Shown piece after piece: positions 36,726 through 46,347 of a stretch of DNA of 64,000 bases. Numbering within the stretch: the first letter of the stretch is position 1; the number at the start of each line of letters is the position of its first letter. The notes below the pieces were generated by a model. It worked only from the letters and a program-made list of their open reading frames with translations, did not search any database and was not told the DNA's origin. The position numbers were made by a program, and so were the translations under genes. Source of the DNA: Deltaproteobacteria bacterium (lineage in GTDB: Bacteria > Desulfobacterota > Syntrophia > Syntrophales > JACQWR01); the NCBI GenBank assembly GCA_016209105.1, contig JACQWR010000006.1, positions 62,001 to 126,000 on the forward strand, read 5' to 3'.

Positions 36726-37505
36726 ATGAACTTTCCCGTTTTTACCAAGGAACAAATTGATGCATTTGTGCTCGTATTTCTCCGGGTAAGCGCCATGGTA
36801 GTGACTATTCCTATCTTCGGCGAACGGGCAGTTCCGACCATGCTGAAGGGGGGACTGTCGTTGTTCGTAACACTTTTGATTCTCCCCTTTGTTCTGAACT
36901 CTCTGCCGAAGATGAATATTGCCCTGTTCCCCCAGGTATCCATAATGGCCGGTGAGGTTATCATCGGTCTCATCATCGGCCTTACCGCCCGGTTCCTTTT
37001 TGCCGGAATCCAGCTGGGGGGGGAGTTGATCGGGTTTCAGATGGGTTTTTCTATCGTAAACGTCATTGATCCCGTTACCAGCAGACAGGTGTCGATAATT
37101 TCTCAGTTCCAGTATCTGCTGGCCATGCTGTTGTTTCTGAATTGCAATGCGCACCACCTATTTATCAATGCGATAGCCGACAGCTATCGTATTCTCGGCC
37201 CTCAGGGTTTCCATTTTACGGGGACGTTGACGGATGCCATTCTCGTATATTCCCAGAAAATATTTGTTATTGCCGTCAAGACGAGCGCCCCGCTGATCGC
37301 GGTGCTGTTTTTTACTCAAGTGGGACTTGGCGTGGTGGCAAGAACGGTCCCCCAGATAAATATCTTTATCGTTGGTTTCCCCCTCCAGATCGCCGTGGGG
37401 CTTATATTCTTGGGTTTAAGCATTCCCGTGTTTCAGGCGGTGGTGGGGAAATTGTTTGCCAATCTGGAGGGGGAAGTAAATCTGCTCTTAAAGCTTATGT
37501 CGTAA
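36726..37505 (+). CDS. fliR: Flagellar export gate protein FliR
   Basis: 259 residues from ATG 36726 (weak GGCGG upstream). Several membrane helices, with the family motifs LVFLRVSAMVVTIPIFGERA, GEVIIGLIIGLTARFLFAGI, GGELIGFQMGFSIVNVIDPV and, near the C-terminus, PQINIFIVGFPLQIAVGLIF. It completes the FliPQR pore and contacts FlhB, encoded 115 bases later. Confidence 0.95.
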   Translation: MNFPVFTKEQIDAFVLVFLRVSAMVVTIPIFGERAVPTMLKGGLSLFVTLLILPFVLNSLPKMNIALFPQVSIMAGEVIIGLIIGLTARFLFAGIQLGGELIGFQMGFSIVNVIDPVTSRQVSIISQFQYLLAMLLFLNCNAHHLFINAIADSYRILGPQGFHFTGTLTDAILVYSQKIFVIAVKTSAPLIAVLFFTQVGLGVVARTVPQINIFIVGFPLQIAVGLIFLGLSIPVFQAVVGKLFANLEGEVNLLLKLMS

Positions 37506-37513
37506 ATGGTGAA

Positions 37514-37565
37514 GCGAAGGGAGCGTTCTATAGGAGCAGTGGTTTCCGAAGGTGCTTGCCTTCGC
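37514..37565 (+). promoter_or_regulatory. Mutually exclusive hairpins between fliR and flhB
   Basis: CCTTCGC at 37559-37565 can pair either with GCGAAGG at 37514-37520 or with CGAAGG at 37547-37552 (loop TGCTTG). The two structures exclude each other, a layout seen in attenuators, but no T-run or short leader peptide is evident. Confidence 0.3.
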
Positions 37566-37619
37566 TAATGTGCATGATTATTGACGCCAGAGTTATCAAA
37601 TTGATGGGGAATTACGATC

Positions 37620-38693
37620 GTGGCCGAGGGCGATAAAGATCAAGAAAAAACCGAGCAAGCAACACCTAAGCGTAAGGAAGATGCGCGGAAACGGGGGCAG
37701 GTCGCCCAGAGCAGGGAAGTAGCGTCTGTTGCCATACTTTCCGCCTGTCTCGTTTATTTTTATTTCAATACCCCCGGCGTGATCGAAAAGATCAAGCAAC
37801 TGATGGTCTCCACGTTTCGAGAAGCGGGGCAGATTGTTATCACCCAAGATAATATCCAGTCCATTTTCACGGGTTTCATATTCAAGGGTTTTTTGTTGCT
37901 TTTTCCCTTGTTGCTCACCGTGGTCATAGCAGGCCTCCTTGCCAATATAATCCAGGTGGGCCTCGTTTTTTCCGCAGAATCTCTCGAGCCCAAGCTGTCG
38001 AAAATCGATCCGCTAAAGGGGTTGCAGCGGTTGCTTTCGCTGAAGTCCGTTGTCGAGCTATTCAAAAACATATTAAAGGTGTTCATTGTGGGCTACATTG
38101 CCTATGTGACGGTCCGTGGCGAGGCGAAGGGGATTTTCCCCTTGATGGACCAGAGTGTGGGGGAAATCCTTCTCTACATTGGTAAAATTTCCTTTAAGAT
38201 CATTTTCACTACCTGTTGGGTGCTTATTATCCTGGCGGTAATGGATTATGCGTACCAGCGTTGGGAATATGAAAAAAGCCTGAAGATGAGCAAGCAGGAG
38301 ATCAAGGATGAACACAAGCATAGCGAGGGGGATCCCATCGTAAAGGCGCGGATAAAACGCCTGCAGCGGGAAATGGCAAGAAAACGCATGATGGCAAGCG
38401 TTCCCAAGGCGGATGTGGTTATAACCAACCCCACCCATATCGCGGTGGCGCTCCAGTACGATCAGTCAAGCATGATAGCTCCGGTGGTAGTGGCGAAAGG
38501 GGCTGGCTTTATCGCCGAAAAGATCAAAGAAATTGCAAATGAGAACAATGTCCCGGTTGTGGAAGACAAGCCCATGGCACGGGTATTGTATAAAATGGTT
38601 GATATCAACAAAGTGATACCGGAAAATCTGTACCGGGCGGTGGCGGAGATTCTGGCTTACGTGTACGGACTCAAGAAAGATCGGGGAAATTAA
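37620..38693 (+). CDS. flhB: Flagellar export switch protein FlhB
   Basis: 357 residues from GTG 37620. The N-terminal DQEKTEQATPKRKEDARKRG motif, four membrane helices and the cytoplasmic domain with the autocleavage site NPTH (VITNPTHIAVALQYDQSSMI) are present. Cleavage between Asn and Pro with FliK input switches export from hook to filament substrates. A paralogue containing only the C-terminal part lies at 49329. Confidence 0.97.
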   Translation: MAEGDKDQEKTEQATPKRKEDARKRGQVAQSREVASVAILSACLVYFYFNTPGVIEKIKQLMVSTFREAGQIVITQDNIQSIFTGFIFKGFLLLFPLLLTVVIAGLLANIIQVGLVFSAESLEPKLSKIDPLKGLQRLLSLKSVVELFKNILKVFIVGYIAYVTVRGEAKGIFPLMDQSVGEILLYIGKISFKIIFTTCWVLIILAVMDYAYQRWEYEKSLKMSKQEIKDEHKHSEGDPIVKARIKRLQREMARKRMMASVPKADVVITNPTHIAVALQYDQSSMIAPVVVAKGAGFIAEKIKEIANENNVPVVEDKPMARVLYKMVDINKVIPENLYRAVAEILAYVYGLKKDRGN

Positions 38694-38703
38694 GGGAAAC
38701 AAC

Positions 38704-40776
38704 ATGGCGGAACCTTATGTAAGACGCGGTTATTTTGGGGGATTGGCCGAGAGCGGCGGCGCAATGATGGCCATAGGCGTCATCGGTATCCTTATTATCA
38801 TGATTATACCGATGCCCCCGATCATGCTGGACGTGCTTCTCTCCTTCAACATTACTCTTTCCATAATAATACTGCTCATGTCCATGTATGTCCTCAAACC
38901 TCTGGATTTTTCCGTTTTCCCTTCGGTGCTCCTTGTGGCGACGCTGCTCAGGTTGTCACTGAATGTCGCCTCCACGCGACTTATTCTGCTCCACGGGAAC
39001 GAAGGCACCACCGCGGCCGGACAGGTCATTAATGCTTTCGGCACCTTCGTGGTAGGGGGCAATTATGTAGTTGGGATGATTGTTTTTATCGTTCTTGTTC
39101 TTATCAACTTTGTCGTCATCACGAAAGGCGCCACAAGAATTGCCGAAGTTGCGGCGCGGTTTACCCTCGATGCCATGCCGGGCAAGCAGATGAGCATTGA
39201 TGCCGATCTCAATGCGGGGTTAATCTCGGATTCCGATGCCCGCAGGAGAAGGGCCGATATCGAGAGAGAGGCCAATTTTTACGGCGCCATGGATGGCGCG
39301 AGCAAATTTGTCAGGGGTGATGCCATTGCCGGCGTCATCATCACCCTGATTAACGTCATCGGCGGTCTAATCATCGGTGTCATGCAACAGGACATGCAGG
39401 TTGCGGACGCAGCGCGCAACTACACGCTTTTGACGATCGGTGACGGTCTGGTGACGCAGGTGCCCGCGCTGGTTGTTTCTACCGCGGCAGGTATGCTCGT
39501 GACCAGGACAACCGCGTCAACCGATTTGGGCGGCGAAGTCAGAAACCAGCTTTTTAAGCAGCCAAAGATCATGGCTACGGCATCTCTCATGCTTTTTACC
39601 TTTGCCTTGATTCCCGGCATGCCCAAATTCTCGTTCATATTTGTTTCTCTGCTTATCGGCTTCCTTGCTTTCAAATTGGTTCAGGCGGTGGACAGAGAGA
39701 AAGAAGCGGAAAAGGAGGAACCGGCGCCGCCTCCGGTAGAGGCCCCGGAAGTTGTTTCTCCTCCCGACCTGTTGGGGTTGGAAGTGGGATACGGCCTCAT
39801 TGCTCTGGTGGACGTTTCGCAAGGGGGGGAATTGTTGCAGAGAATTAAGATGCTCAGAAAGCAATTGGCGCAGGAAATAGGTTTTATCATGCCCGCCATC
39901 CATATCAGAGATAATCTGCAGTTAAAACCGAATGAATATTCAATTCTTATGAAAGGGAATGAACTTGTCCGGGAAGAACTGATGCCGGGGCACTGTCTGG
40001 CCATTACTACGGAAGACAAGGGCATCAGGATCAAGGGCATAGAGACAAAAGAACCGGCTTTCGGGTTGCCGGCCGTCTGGATCCCGGAAAGCGAGAAGGA
40101 AAATGTACAGGCCAAGGGTTTTGTGGTTGTTGATCTGGCCACGGTCATTACCACGCACCTGACGGAAATCGTGAAGACCTACGCTGATGAATTGCTCGGC
40201 AGGCAGGAGGTTCAGTCTCTTCTCGATAATCTGCGGGGCATGTATCCCAAAGTTATCGAGGAACTTATTCCCAAGGTGATACCGCTGGGCACCGTGCAAA
40301 AGATCCTGCAGAGACTCCTGCGGGAGAGGGTTCCCATTCGCGATCTTTTAACGATTGTGGAAACGATCGGAGATTATTTTCCTATTACGAAGAATGTTGA
40401 TGTCCTGACGGGCTATGTGAGGCAATCTCTGGCGAGAAGCATCTCCAAACAATACCTGGACAGGGAAGGGAACATTACGGCCATGATGATTTCTCCCAGC
40501 ATCGAGGATACGATAAGTCATTCCGTGCAACATACGGAATATGAATCATTTGTTTCCCCCGATCCCAATACCGTCAAGAGGCTCGTGGGTAACATGCAGA
40601 CGTATTTGCAGGCCTTCACCGCGAAGGGCGTTCAGCCTATCGTTATCTGCTCTCCCAATGTCAGAGGGCATTTGCGTAAGATTTTGGAAAAATTTTTCCC
40701 CAACCTGGTTGTTCTTTCACACAATGAAATAACGCGGGAGGTTAACATTAAGTCACTGGGAATGGTGGAGCTGTAA
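38704..40776 (+). CDS. flhA: Flagellar export gate protein FlhA
   Basis: 690 residues, normal length. Eight membrane helices in the first about 330 residues, with the FHIPEP family signature SLNVASTRLILLHGNEGTTA and the cytoplasmic FHIPEP loop (RFTLDAMPGKQMSIDADLNA, RRRRADIEREANFYGAMDGA). After a Glu/Pro linker the large cytoplasmic domain binds export chaperones such as FlgN. It forms the nonameric ring of the gate. flhF begins one base after its stop. Confidence 0.97.
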   Translation: MAEPYVRRGYFGGLAESGGAMMAIGVIGILIIMIIPMPPIMLDVLLSFNITLSIIILLMSMYVLKPLDFSVFPSVLLVATLLRLSLNVASTRLILLHGNEGTTAAGQVINAFGTFVVGGNYVVGMIVFIVLVLINFVVITKGATRIAEVAARFTLDAMPGKQMSIDADLNAGLISDSDARRRRADIEREANFYGAMDGASKFVRGDAIAGVIITLINVIGGLIIGVMQQDMQVADAARNYTLLTIGDGLVTQVPALVVSTAAGMLVTRTTASTDLGGEVRNQLFKQPKIMATASLMLFTFALIPGMPKFSFIFVSLLIGFLAFKLVQAVDREKEAEKEEPAPPPVEAPEVVSPPDLLGLEVGYGLIALVDVSQGGELLQRIKMLRKQLAQEIGFIMPAIHIRDNLQLKPNEYSILMKGNELVREELMPGHCLAITTEDKGIRIKGIETKEPAFGLPAVWIPESEKENVQAKGFVVVDLATVITTHLTEIVKTYADELLGRQEVQSLLDNLRGMYPKVIEELIPKVIPLGTVQKILQRLLRERVPIRDLLTIVETIGDYFPITKNVDVLTGYVRQSLARSISKQYLDREGNITAMMISPSIEDTISHSVQHTEYESFVSPDPNTVKRLVGNMQTYLQAFTAKGVQPIVICSPNVRGHLRKILEKFFPNLVVLSHNEITREVNIKSLGMVEL

Positions 40777-40777
40777 C

Positions 40778-41935
40778 ATGCAGGTCAAACGTTTTGAAGC
40801 GACGAATATCCGGGAGGCGCTGGTCATGATCAAGAAGGATCTTGGTCCCGATGCCGTCGTCCTTTCCACGAAGAAAATAAAGGGGCCGAAAAACTTCCTG
40901 GTAGAGGTTATTGCCGCGCGGGACGTGCAGGACGTTGTGGCGCCGTTTGGTGCTGTAAGATTTGACGAGAGAGACGAGGTGCTTTCGAATCACCGTGACC
41001 AATTGGCATTATTCAAGGCAGAGATGGACGAATTGAAAACGCTCATCGCCGATACGAGAGGGGTAATTTCACTACGGGGCGAGCTGGCGGAATTGAAAGA
41101 AACGATCAATGCGTTCTTTGACGTTCTCGGTATGGGACGCTCAAAAGAGCAAACGACGGGGCACCTGGCAAGGATCTATTACCATCTGATCGGAAACGGT
41201 GTATCAAAAGCAAGGGTTTGTAGGCTCATGGGGGATATTGCACAAGATTTTCCCGCCGAGGAAGTGGGGGATTATGAGAAAGGTATCAAAATTGTTGAGG
41301 AAATGATCGCAAAATCATTTCCCGCACCCGCCGAAAGAACGCAAAAGCGCGTTAAGGTATTTGTGGGTCCCACGGGAGTGGGAAAGACAACAACCCTGGC
41401 GAAACTGGCGGCACAGTACGCGGTGACAAAGAAAATGAACATCGGCCTGATTACGACGGATACCTACAGAATAGCCGCAGTGGAACAACTGAAAACCTAC
41501 GCAAGGATCATCGGCATTCCTTTTGAAGTGGCATCTGAGCGGGAAATCTTCAAGAAATCGCTGGATCATTTTGCCGGAAAGGACATTATTCTCATAGATA
41601 CGCCGGGGAGGAGCAGCAGTGACGGGAATTACCTGAAAAAGTTGAAAGAGATGCTGACTGCCGACGTTCCCATAGAAACGAATCTGCTTTTAAGCCTTAC
41701 ATCGAGTCAGGAAAACAGTATGGATGCGGCGGTACGGTTCGGCATATTCGACTACGATCACGTTATTTTCACAAAACTGGATGAGTGCACCAGACCCGGC
41801 CTCATCTACGATCTGGCGAGCCAGATAGGCAAACCCGTTTCCCATGTTACCAATGGTCAAAATGTGCCCCGGGACATTGAGAAAGTGAGTCCCGTGCAAC
41901 TGACAAAACTTGTCATGGGAAAAAGTTTGCATTAG
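40778..41935 (+). CDS. flhF: Flagellar placement GTPase FlhF
   Basis: 385 residues. The N-terminal B domain starts MQVKRFEATNIREALVMIKK. The SRP-type GTPase follows with P-loop VFVGPTGVGKTTTLAKLAAQ, TTDTYRIAAVEQLKTYA and IDTPGRS. FlhF marks the site of new flagella, usually the pole, and its GTPase is stimulated by FlhG encoded next. With FlhG this suggests polar flagellation. The final motif TKLDE is also present. Confidence 0.96.
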   Translation: MQVKRFEATNIREALVMIKKDLGPDAVVLSTKKIKGPKNFLVEVIAARDVQDVVAPFGAVRFDERDEVLSNHRDQLALFKAEMDELKTLIADTRGVISLRGELAELKETINAFFDVLGMGRSKEQTTGHLARIYYHLIGNGVSKARVCRLMGDIAQDFPAEEVGDYEKGIKIVEEMIAKSFPAPAERTQKRVKVFVGPTGVGKTTTLAKLAAQYAVTKKMNIGLITTDTYRIAAVEQLKTYARIIGIPFEVASEREIFKKSLDHFAGKDIILIDTPGRSSSDGNYLKKLKEMLTADVPIETNLLLSLTSSQENSMDAAVRFGIFDYDHVIFTKLDECTRPGLIYDLASQIGKPVSHVTNGQNVPRDIEKVSPVQLTKLVMGKSLH

Positions 41936-41995
41936 CAGCATGAAGCAGGGGCTTTATTACGGGCAATACCAACAGGTGAGAAAGGAATTGAAACA

Positions 41996-42910
41996 GTGGA
42001 TCAAGCTGCAGGACTGAGGGAAATGAAAATGGGGGTAAAAGGAGAGAGCGACATGGCAACATCACTGCTGCGGAGAAAGTTTGCCGTCCAAAAAGGAGAT
42101 GAGTCGGTCCGGGTGATCGCCATTACCAGCGGTAAAGGTGGAGTCGGTAAAACGAATATCACCGCCAATCTGGCTTATATACTCTCCAAGATGAATAAAA
42201 GAGCATTGATCCTCGATGCCGATGTGGGACTTGCGAATATAGACGTGATTTTGGGGCTTACCCCCCAATACAATTTGCAGCATGTCCTGAAGGGCGAAAA
42301 AACCATAGCGGAAACTATTGTACGCGGGCCGGGAGGAATAAAGATTTTGCCGGCGGCGTCAGGAATACAGGAAATGACCGATTTGTCGCGGGGGCAAAAA
42401 CTGACCCTTCTCGAGGAATTGAATTCTCTGAACGAAGACGTGGATTTTATGTTGATTGATACGGGCGCCGGAATTGCCGCAAACGTGATGTATTTCAATG
42501 TGGCTTCAAAAGAGATTATCGTTGTTGTGTCCTCTGAACCGACCTCGTTGACGGATGCCTATGCGCTGATCAAGGTTCTCTACCAGCGCTATGCAAAAAA
42601 GAGATTTCGGCTTCTGGTAAATATGGTAAGAAGTCCCGCCGAAGCCAAAGAAGTGTATGCGAGATTGAGTCATGCCACGGATCATTTTCTCAATCTGAAT
42701 ATAGAATATCTGGGGTATATCCTTCACGATGATAAATTGCAGGATGCGGTCAAGAAGCAGAAAGTCCTGGCGGAGTTATATCCTTCTTCGGTGGCAAGCA
42801 GATGTTTTGCGTCTGTTGCAGAAAAGCTTTGTACGGAGAAACGGGAAGATTATGAAGATGGAAGCATAAGATTTTTTTGGGAAAACATCATTAACAATGA
42901 CCGTGGATAA
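41996..42910 (+). CDS. flhG: Flagellar number regulator FlhG (MinD-like ATPase)
   Basis: 304 residues from GTG 41996. That start keeps the N-terminal DQAAGLREMK, matching the DQAxxLR helix by which FlhG activates the FlhF GTPase; starting at ATG 42023 would remove it. Deviant Walker A in ITSGKGGVGKTNITANLAYI, then DADVGLANIDVILGL and DTGAGIAANVM. In other bacteria (FlhG/FleN) it limits flagellar number and can inhibit the flagellar master regulator. Its end overlaps fliA by 14 bases. Confidence 0.95.
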   Translation: MDQAAGLREMKMGVKGESDMATSLLRRKFAVQKGDESVRVIAITSGKGGVGKTNITANLAYILSKMNKRALILDADVGLANIDVILGLTPQYNLQHVLKGEKTIAETIVRGPGGIKILPAASGIQEMTDLSRGQKLTLLEELNSLNEDVDFMLIDTGAGIAANVMYFNVASKEIIVVVSSEPTSLTDAYALIKVLYQRYAKKRFRLLVNMVRSPAEAKEVYARLSHATDHFLNLNIEYLGYILHDDKLQDAVKKQKVLAELYPSSVASRCFASVAEKLCTEKREDYEDGSIRFFWENIINNDRG

Positions 42911-43613
42911 AAAAGAGCGAGATGAACTGATCATGAAATATGCTCCCCTCGTGAAAAACATCGTGGGGAGAATGGCATCAAAGCTGCCGATTGATGTATC
43001 GGACCGGGAAGATCTGATTAATGTGGGCATCATAGGATTGATGTCTGCCTTGGAGAAGTTTGATAAGAGCAGAAAGGTTCAGTTTGAGACTTACGCTCGC
43101 TTTAGGATACGGGGGGCGGTTCTGGATGAGTTGCGGGCAAGGGATTGGGTGCCGAGGTCAACGAGAAGTAAAGACAACAGACTGGAGGATGCATTCAGCC
43201 ATTTACAAAAAAAGTTGGGAAGGTCGCCTGATGAGGAGGAAGTCGCCCGCCATCTCGGCATATCCCTGGATGAGTATTTCAAGCTTCTCGATGAATCCCG
43301 GTGCGTTTCTATAATAAGCAGTGAGGATCTGCCGCACAATTACTTCGATAATCATGGGCAGGATGAGGCCATGGAGAAAATCGATTCCGGGAATCCCCTG
43401 GATCTTCTGGCCAACCGGGAATTGAAGGCGAAGCTGAAGGAAGCCATAGATGATCTTCCGGAAAAGGAACGACTGGTTTTGTCCTTGTATTATTATGAAG
43501 AATTAACTATGAAGGAAATAGGAAAAGTCATGGAACTCACGGAATCCAGGGTCTGTCAGCTCCATGCACAAGCCACGGTGAGACTGAGAACTGTGGTAAA
43601 AAACCTTGTTTAA
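42897..43613 (+). CDS. fliA: Flagellar sigma factor FliA (sigma-28)
   Basis: 238 residues. Region 2 (YAPLVKNIVGRMASKLP, DREDLINVGIIGLMSALEKF, FETYARFRIRGAVLDELRAR-DWVPRS), region 3 (RSPDEEEVARHLGISLDEYF) and region 4 (LPEKERLVLSLYYYEELTMK-EIGKVMELTESRVCQLHAQA) are complete. It recognises late flagellar promoters such as the site before flgM and is held inactive by FlgM until the hook is built. Confidence 0.96.
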   Translation: MTVDKKERDELIMKYAPLVKNIVGRMASKLPIDVSDREDLINVGIIGLMSALEKFDKSRKVQFETYARFRIRGAVLDELRARDWVPRSTRSKDNRLEDAFSHLQKKLGRSPDEEEVARHLGISLDEYFKLLDESRCVSIISSEDLPHNYFDNHGQDEAMEKIDSGNPLDLLANRELKAKLKEAIDDLPEKERLVLSLYYYEELTMKEIGKVMELTESRVCQLHAQATVRLRTVVKNLV

Positions 43614-43658
43614 GAGGGAATATCGTGATTTTTAAATACGCGCATTAGGGTGAATACT

Positions 43659-44834
43659 ATGGGGAAAGAGGATAAAGAAAGAGATAAAAAGCAATTACGG
43701 TTCCTTGTTGTTGATGACATGATCCATATGCGCCGTACCATAAGGAATATGCTGCGCCAATTGGGATACGTACATATAGTCGAAGCCGAGAACGGCGTCG
43801 AGGCATGGGAAAAACTGTCCTCGGTAAACATAGATATGGCCGTTGTAGACTGGAATATGCCACAGATGACAGGCGTTGAATTGTTGAGAAAAGCAAGGGC
43901 TGACGACAAGCTGACAAAAATCCCCTTTATCATGGTAACCGCCGAGGTTGATGAGGGAACAATCGCCGAGGCAGCGGAAACTGATGTTGATGCGTATATT
44001 ATCAAACCTTTTGTGGCAAAGACACTTGAAGAGAAGATCGAAAGTGTTCTGGAAAAGAGAGAAAACCCCTCGCCGGTGGATACACATCTGCGGCTTGCCC
44101 ATGTTTTTGCGGGCGCAGGCCAGTTCAATAAGGCGATTGATGAACTGAAGGCGGCGTTAGATATTAATTCCCGGAACCCGCGGGTTTACCTTGTCTTGGG
44201 TGATCTTTATAATAAAAGAGGCATGCTTGACGATGCCGAGAAGGCTTACAAGAAAGCAATTTCACTACAGGAAAAATTTGCCAGGGCGTATGACGGACTC
44301 GCCGATGTTTACACAAAAAAGGGTGATGTGGAAAAGAGCATCCGGGCGATGAAGGATGCCATCAGCAAGAGTCCCCGGAATGCCATGAGACAGACAAGTC
44401 TGGGCAAGGTCCTGATAGAGCGCGGAATGGTGGAAGAAGCAAAGGCGGCTTTTGACAGCGCCGTCAAAGCGGAACCGAGAAATACGGTTATGCAGGCGGA
44501 GATAGGCGAAATTTTCCTTGCCCGTGATATGGATCATGAGGCCGCCGAATTATTCCACACGGTATTGAGAACTAATCCCAATGACGTGCATGTGTACAAC
44601 CGGCTGGGCATAGCGTACCGTAAGCAGGGCAAATTCCAGGAAGCAATTGAGGAGTATAAGAAGGCGCTGATGGTAGATCCGGGTGACGAACATCTGTATT
44701 ACAACCTCGGCAGGGCTTACATGGAAGCGTCGCGGGTAGATGAGGCCATTCTCCAGTTTAAGAAAGCGCTGGAAATTTACCCGGATTTCAAAGAGGCCCG
44801 GGAAGTGCTGGATAAAATCAGGAACCGTGAATAA
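43659..44834 (+). CDS. Response regulator with C-terminal tetratricopeptide repeats
   Basis: 391 residues from ATG 43659 (AGGGTGA seven bases upstream). Residues about 12-130 are a CheY-like receiver with all active-site residues (FLVVDDMIHMRR, VVDWNMPQMTG, IMVTAEV, YIIKPF). From about 140 to the end run at least seven TPR units (for example VYLVLGDLYNKRGMLDDAEK, VYNRLGIAYRKQGKFQEAIE, LYYNLGRAYMEASRVDEAIL). There is no DNA-binding or enzymatic output, so signalling must go through TPR-mediated protein contacts. It lies between fliA and a FliL-like gene. Confidence 0.9.
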   Translation: MGKEDKERDKKQLRFLVVDDMIHMRRTIRNMLRQLGYVHIVEAENGVEAWEKLSSVNIDMAVVDWNMPQMTGVELLRKARADDKLTKIPFIMVTAEVDEGTIAEAAETDVDAYIIKPFVAKTLEEKIESVLEKRENPSPVDTHLRLAHVFAGAGQFNKAIDELKAALDINSRNPRVYLVLGDLYNKRGMLDDAEKAYKKAISLQEKFARAYDGLADVYTKKGDVEKSIRAMKDAISKSPRNAMRQTSLGKVLIERGMVEEAKAAFDSAVKAEPRNTVMQAEIGEIFLARDMDHEAAELFHTVLRTNPNDVHVYNRLGIAYRKQGKFQEAIEEYKKALMVDPGDEHLYYNLGRAYMEASRVDEAILQFKKALEIYPDFKEAREVLDKIRNRE

Positions 44835-44875
44835 TACCGTGTGGTAACCGGCTGGCGGGTGGGAGCACTATTCTT

Positions 44876-45457
44876 ATGGTGAAGAAAGCAAAACTCGATC
44901 TTCTGGAGGAGAAGATCGTTGAAGAAAAAAAAGCAGAAACAACCGTGCCTGAGGAGAAGGACGTTCCACAGGGACTTGCTCAGCGCTGGTTTACAACGGG
45001 CAGGATTTTCGCGATCTCTCTTTCAACAGTCATTGTGATATGCGCCACGGTTTTCTCTATCTGGATGTATTCCCGCGATAAAACGGTAAGGACCGTCCAG
45101 GTTGCTTTGCCGAAGCAAATCGCCGCCACCGCCGCTGTTCCCGCCGTAACGAAGGAAGAAACCGCCTCTCTTAAGGGTTTTATAATTTGTTTGAAAGATG
45201 CGCAGGGGAACTATCGGACACTCGTCTGCGATATAGCCGTCGCGCTTAATAATATGGACGAAGACATAAAAAAATTTGAGCAAAGGATTGATGTGCGAAA
45301 CGTGATATATACGGCGGCCAGAAACAGGGGGGGGACATTATCGGCTTCACGGGATGATATGAACCAGTTCCGTGGGGAAATCAGCGACAAATTAAACAGC
45401 CTGCTGGGAGGCGACAGGGTCAAGTCTGTCTATTTTACGGCTTTTGTGCTATTATAG
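44876..45457 (+). CDS. Second, divergent FliL-like membrane protein
   Basis: 193 residues. A charged cytoplasmic tail of about 40 residues precedes one membrane helix (ISLSTVIVICATVFSIWMYS) and a periplasmic domain ending in DRVKSVYFTAFVLL. This end is very like GKVVKVYFTEFVIQ of FliL at 32929, and the spacing of FIICLKDAQGNYRTLVCDIA parallels the FliL start of the domain. I therefore assign it to the FliL family with moderate confidence. It is presumably another stator- or ring-associated component. It starts 42 bases after the receiver-TPR gene. Confidence 0.7.
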   Translation: MVKKAKLDLLEEKIVEEKKAETTVPEEKDVPQGLAQRWFTTGRIFAISLSTVIVICATVFSIWMYSRDKTVRTVQVALPKQIAATAAVPAVTKEETASLKGFIICLKDAQGNYRTLVCDIAVALNNMDEDIKKFEQRIDVRNVIYTAARNRGGTLSASRDDMNQFRGEISDKLNSLLGGDRVKSVYFTAFVLL

Positions 45458-45510
45458 CGGAACTGCTGAACCTGTTGAATAAAAAAGAAGAGTGTCAAAG
45501 AGGAGGATGC

Positions 45511-46347
45511 TTGCCTGAAACCATTAACGAAAAGGATCGCCGGATAGAAATTCTGACCAGGCAGTTGGAATCGAGGACTGAATTAACGAGGATGATTGTC
45601 CATGATCTGAAGGGGCCCCTCGGGAGCATTATGGCGAATCTGGACTTGCTGATCTCCGGTAGATTAGGTCGCGAGGAGCGGGAAATACTGGAAACAGCCC
45701 TCCAAGGCGGCAACGATCTCCTCAATATTATAAATACCCTGCTCGAAATAGGCAAGATGGAAAGGGGAAAGCTGGAACTAAACTTAAGCGTGATCAATCT
45801 ATCGGGAATGTTTGAGGCGGCGGTCTCGAAATTGAAGTCTCTTGCTTCACAAAAAAATATCGCTTTGGAAATTGACTGTCGCAGTAAGACTTCTTCTATT
45901 GCCGTAGATGCATCACTGATCGAGAGAATTTTATTTAATCTGGTTCTGAATGCCGTCAAGTACACCAGGGAGGGTGGTACCATAACCTTGCGGACGGAAG
46001 ACGGCAGATCCAAAGACACGGTTCTCATCGCCGTTTCGGATACCGGCATCGGCATTCCCAAGGAGTTTCAGGAAACAATATTTGACCTGTATACTCAGCT
46101 CCGTCTTCCCGGGGAGAGAAAGCGGGATAGGCAAGCTTGTGAATCGAAGGGGGTGAATGAAGGCGCGGGCGTCACCGGCAGTGACAGGAGGCGGATGGTT
46201 AATGTGGGGCTCGGGCTCGCCTTCTGCAAACTTGCCGCCAAACAGCATGGGGGCAGCATTTGGGTGGAGAGTGAGATGGGAAAGGGCAGCACGTTTTTTG
46301 TTTCGTTGCCGACAAATCTAATCCCCTCTGGCAGCGGTCTCATTTAA
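45511..46347 (+). CDS. Soluble histidine kinase
   Basis: 278 residues from TTG 45511, which has AGGAGG four bases upstream (TTG 45475 lacks a site). No membrane segment. A short coiled coil (EKDRRIEILTRQLESRTELT) leads into the H-box MIVHDLKGPLGSIMANLDLL, followed by the ATPase with NLVLNAVKYTREGG, DTGIGIPKEF and VNVGLGLAFCKLAAKQHGGS. All kinase motifs are intact. About 30 extra basic and polar residues are inserted in the ATP-lid region (GERKRDRQACESKG). The partner may be one of the orphan receivers here; the input is unknown. Confidence 0.85.
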   Translation: MPETINEKDRRIEILTRQLESRTELTRMIVHDLKGPLGSIMANLDLLISGRLGREEREILETALQGGNDLLNIINTLLEIGKMERGKLELNLSVINLSGMFEAAVSKLKSLASQKNIALEIDCRSKTSSIAVDASLIERILFNLVLNAVKYTREGGTITLRTEDGRSKDTVLIAVSDTGIGIPKEFQETIFDLYTQLRLPGERKRDRQACESKGVNEGAGVTGSDRRRMVNVGLGLAFCKLAAKQHGGSIWVESEMGKGSTFFVSLPTNLIPSGSGLI

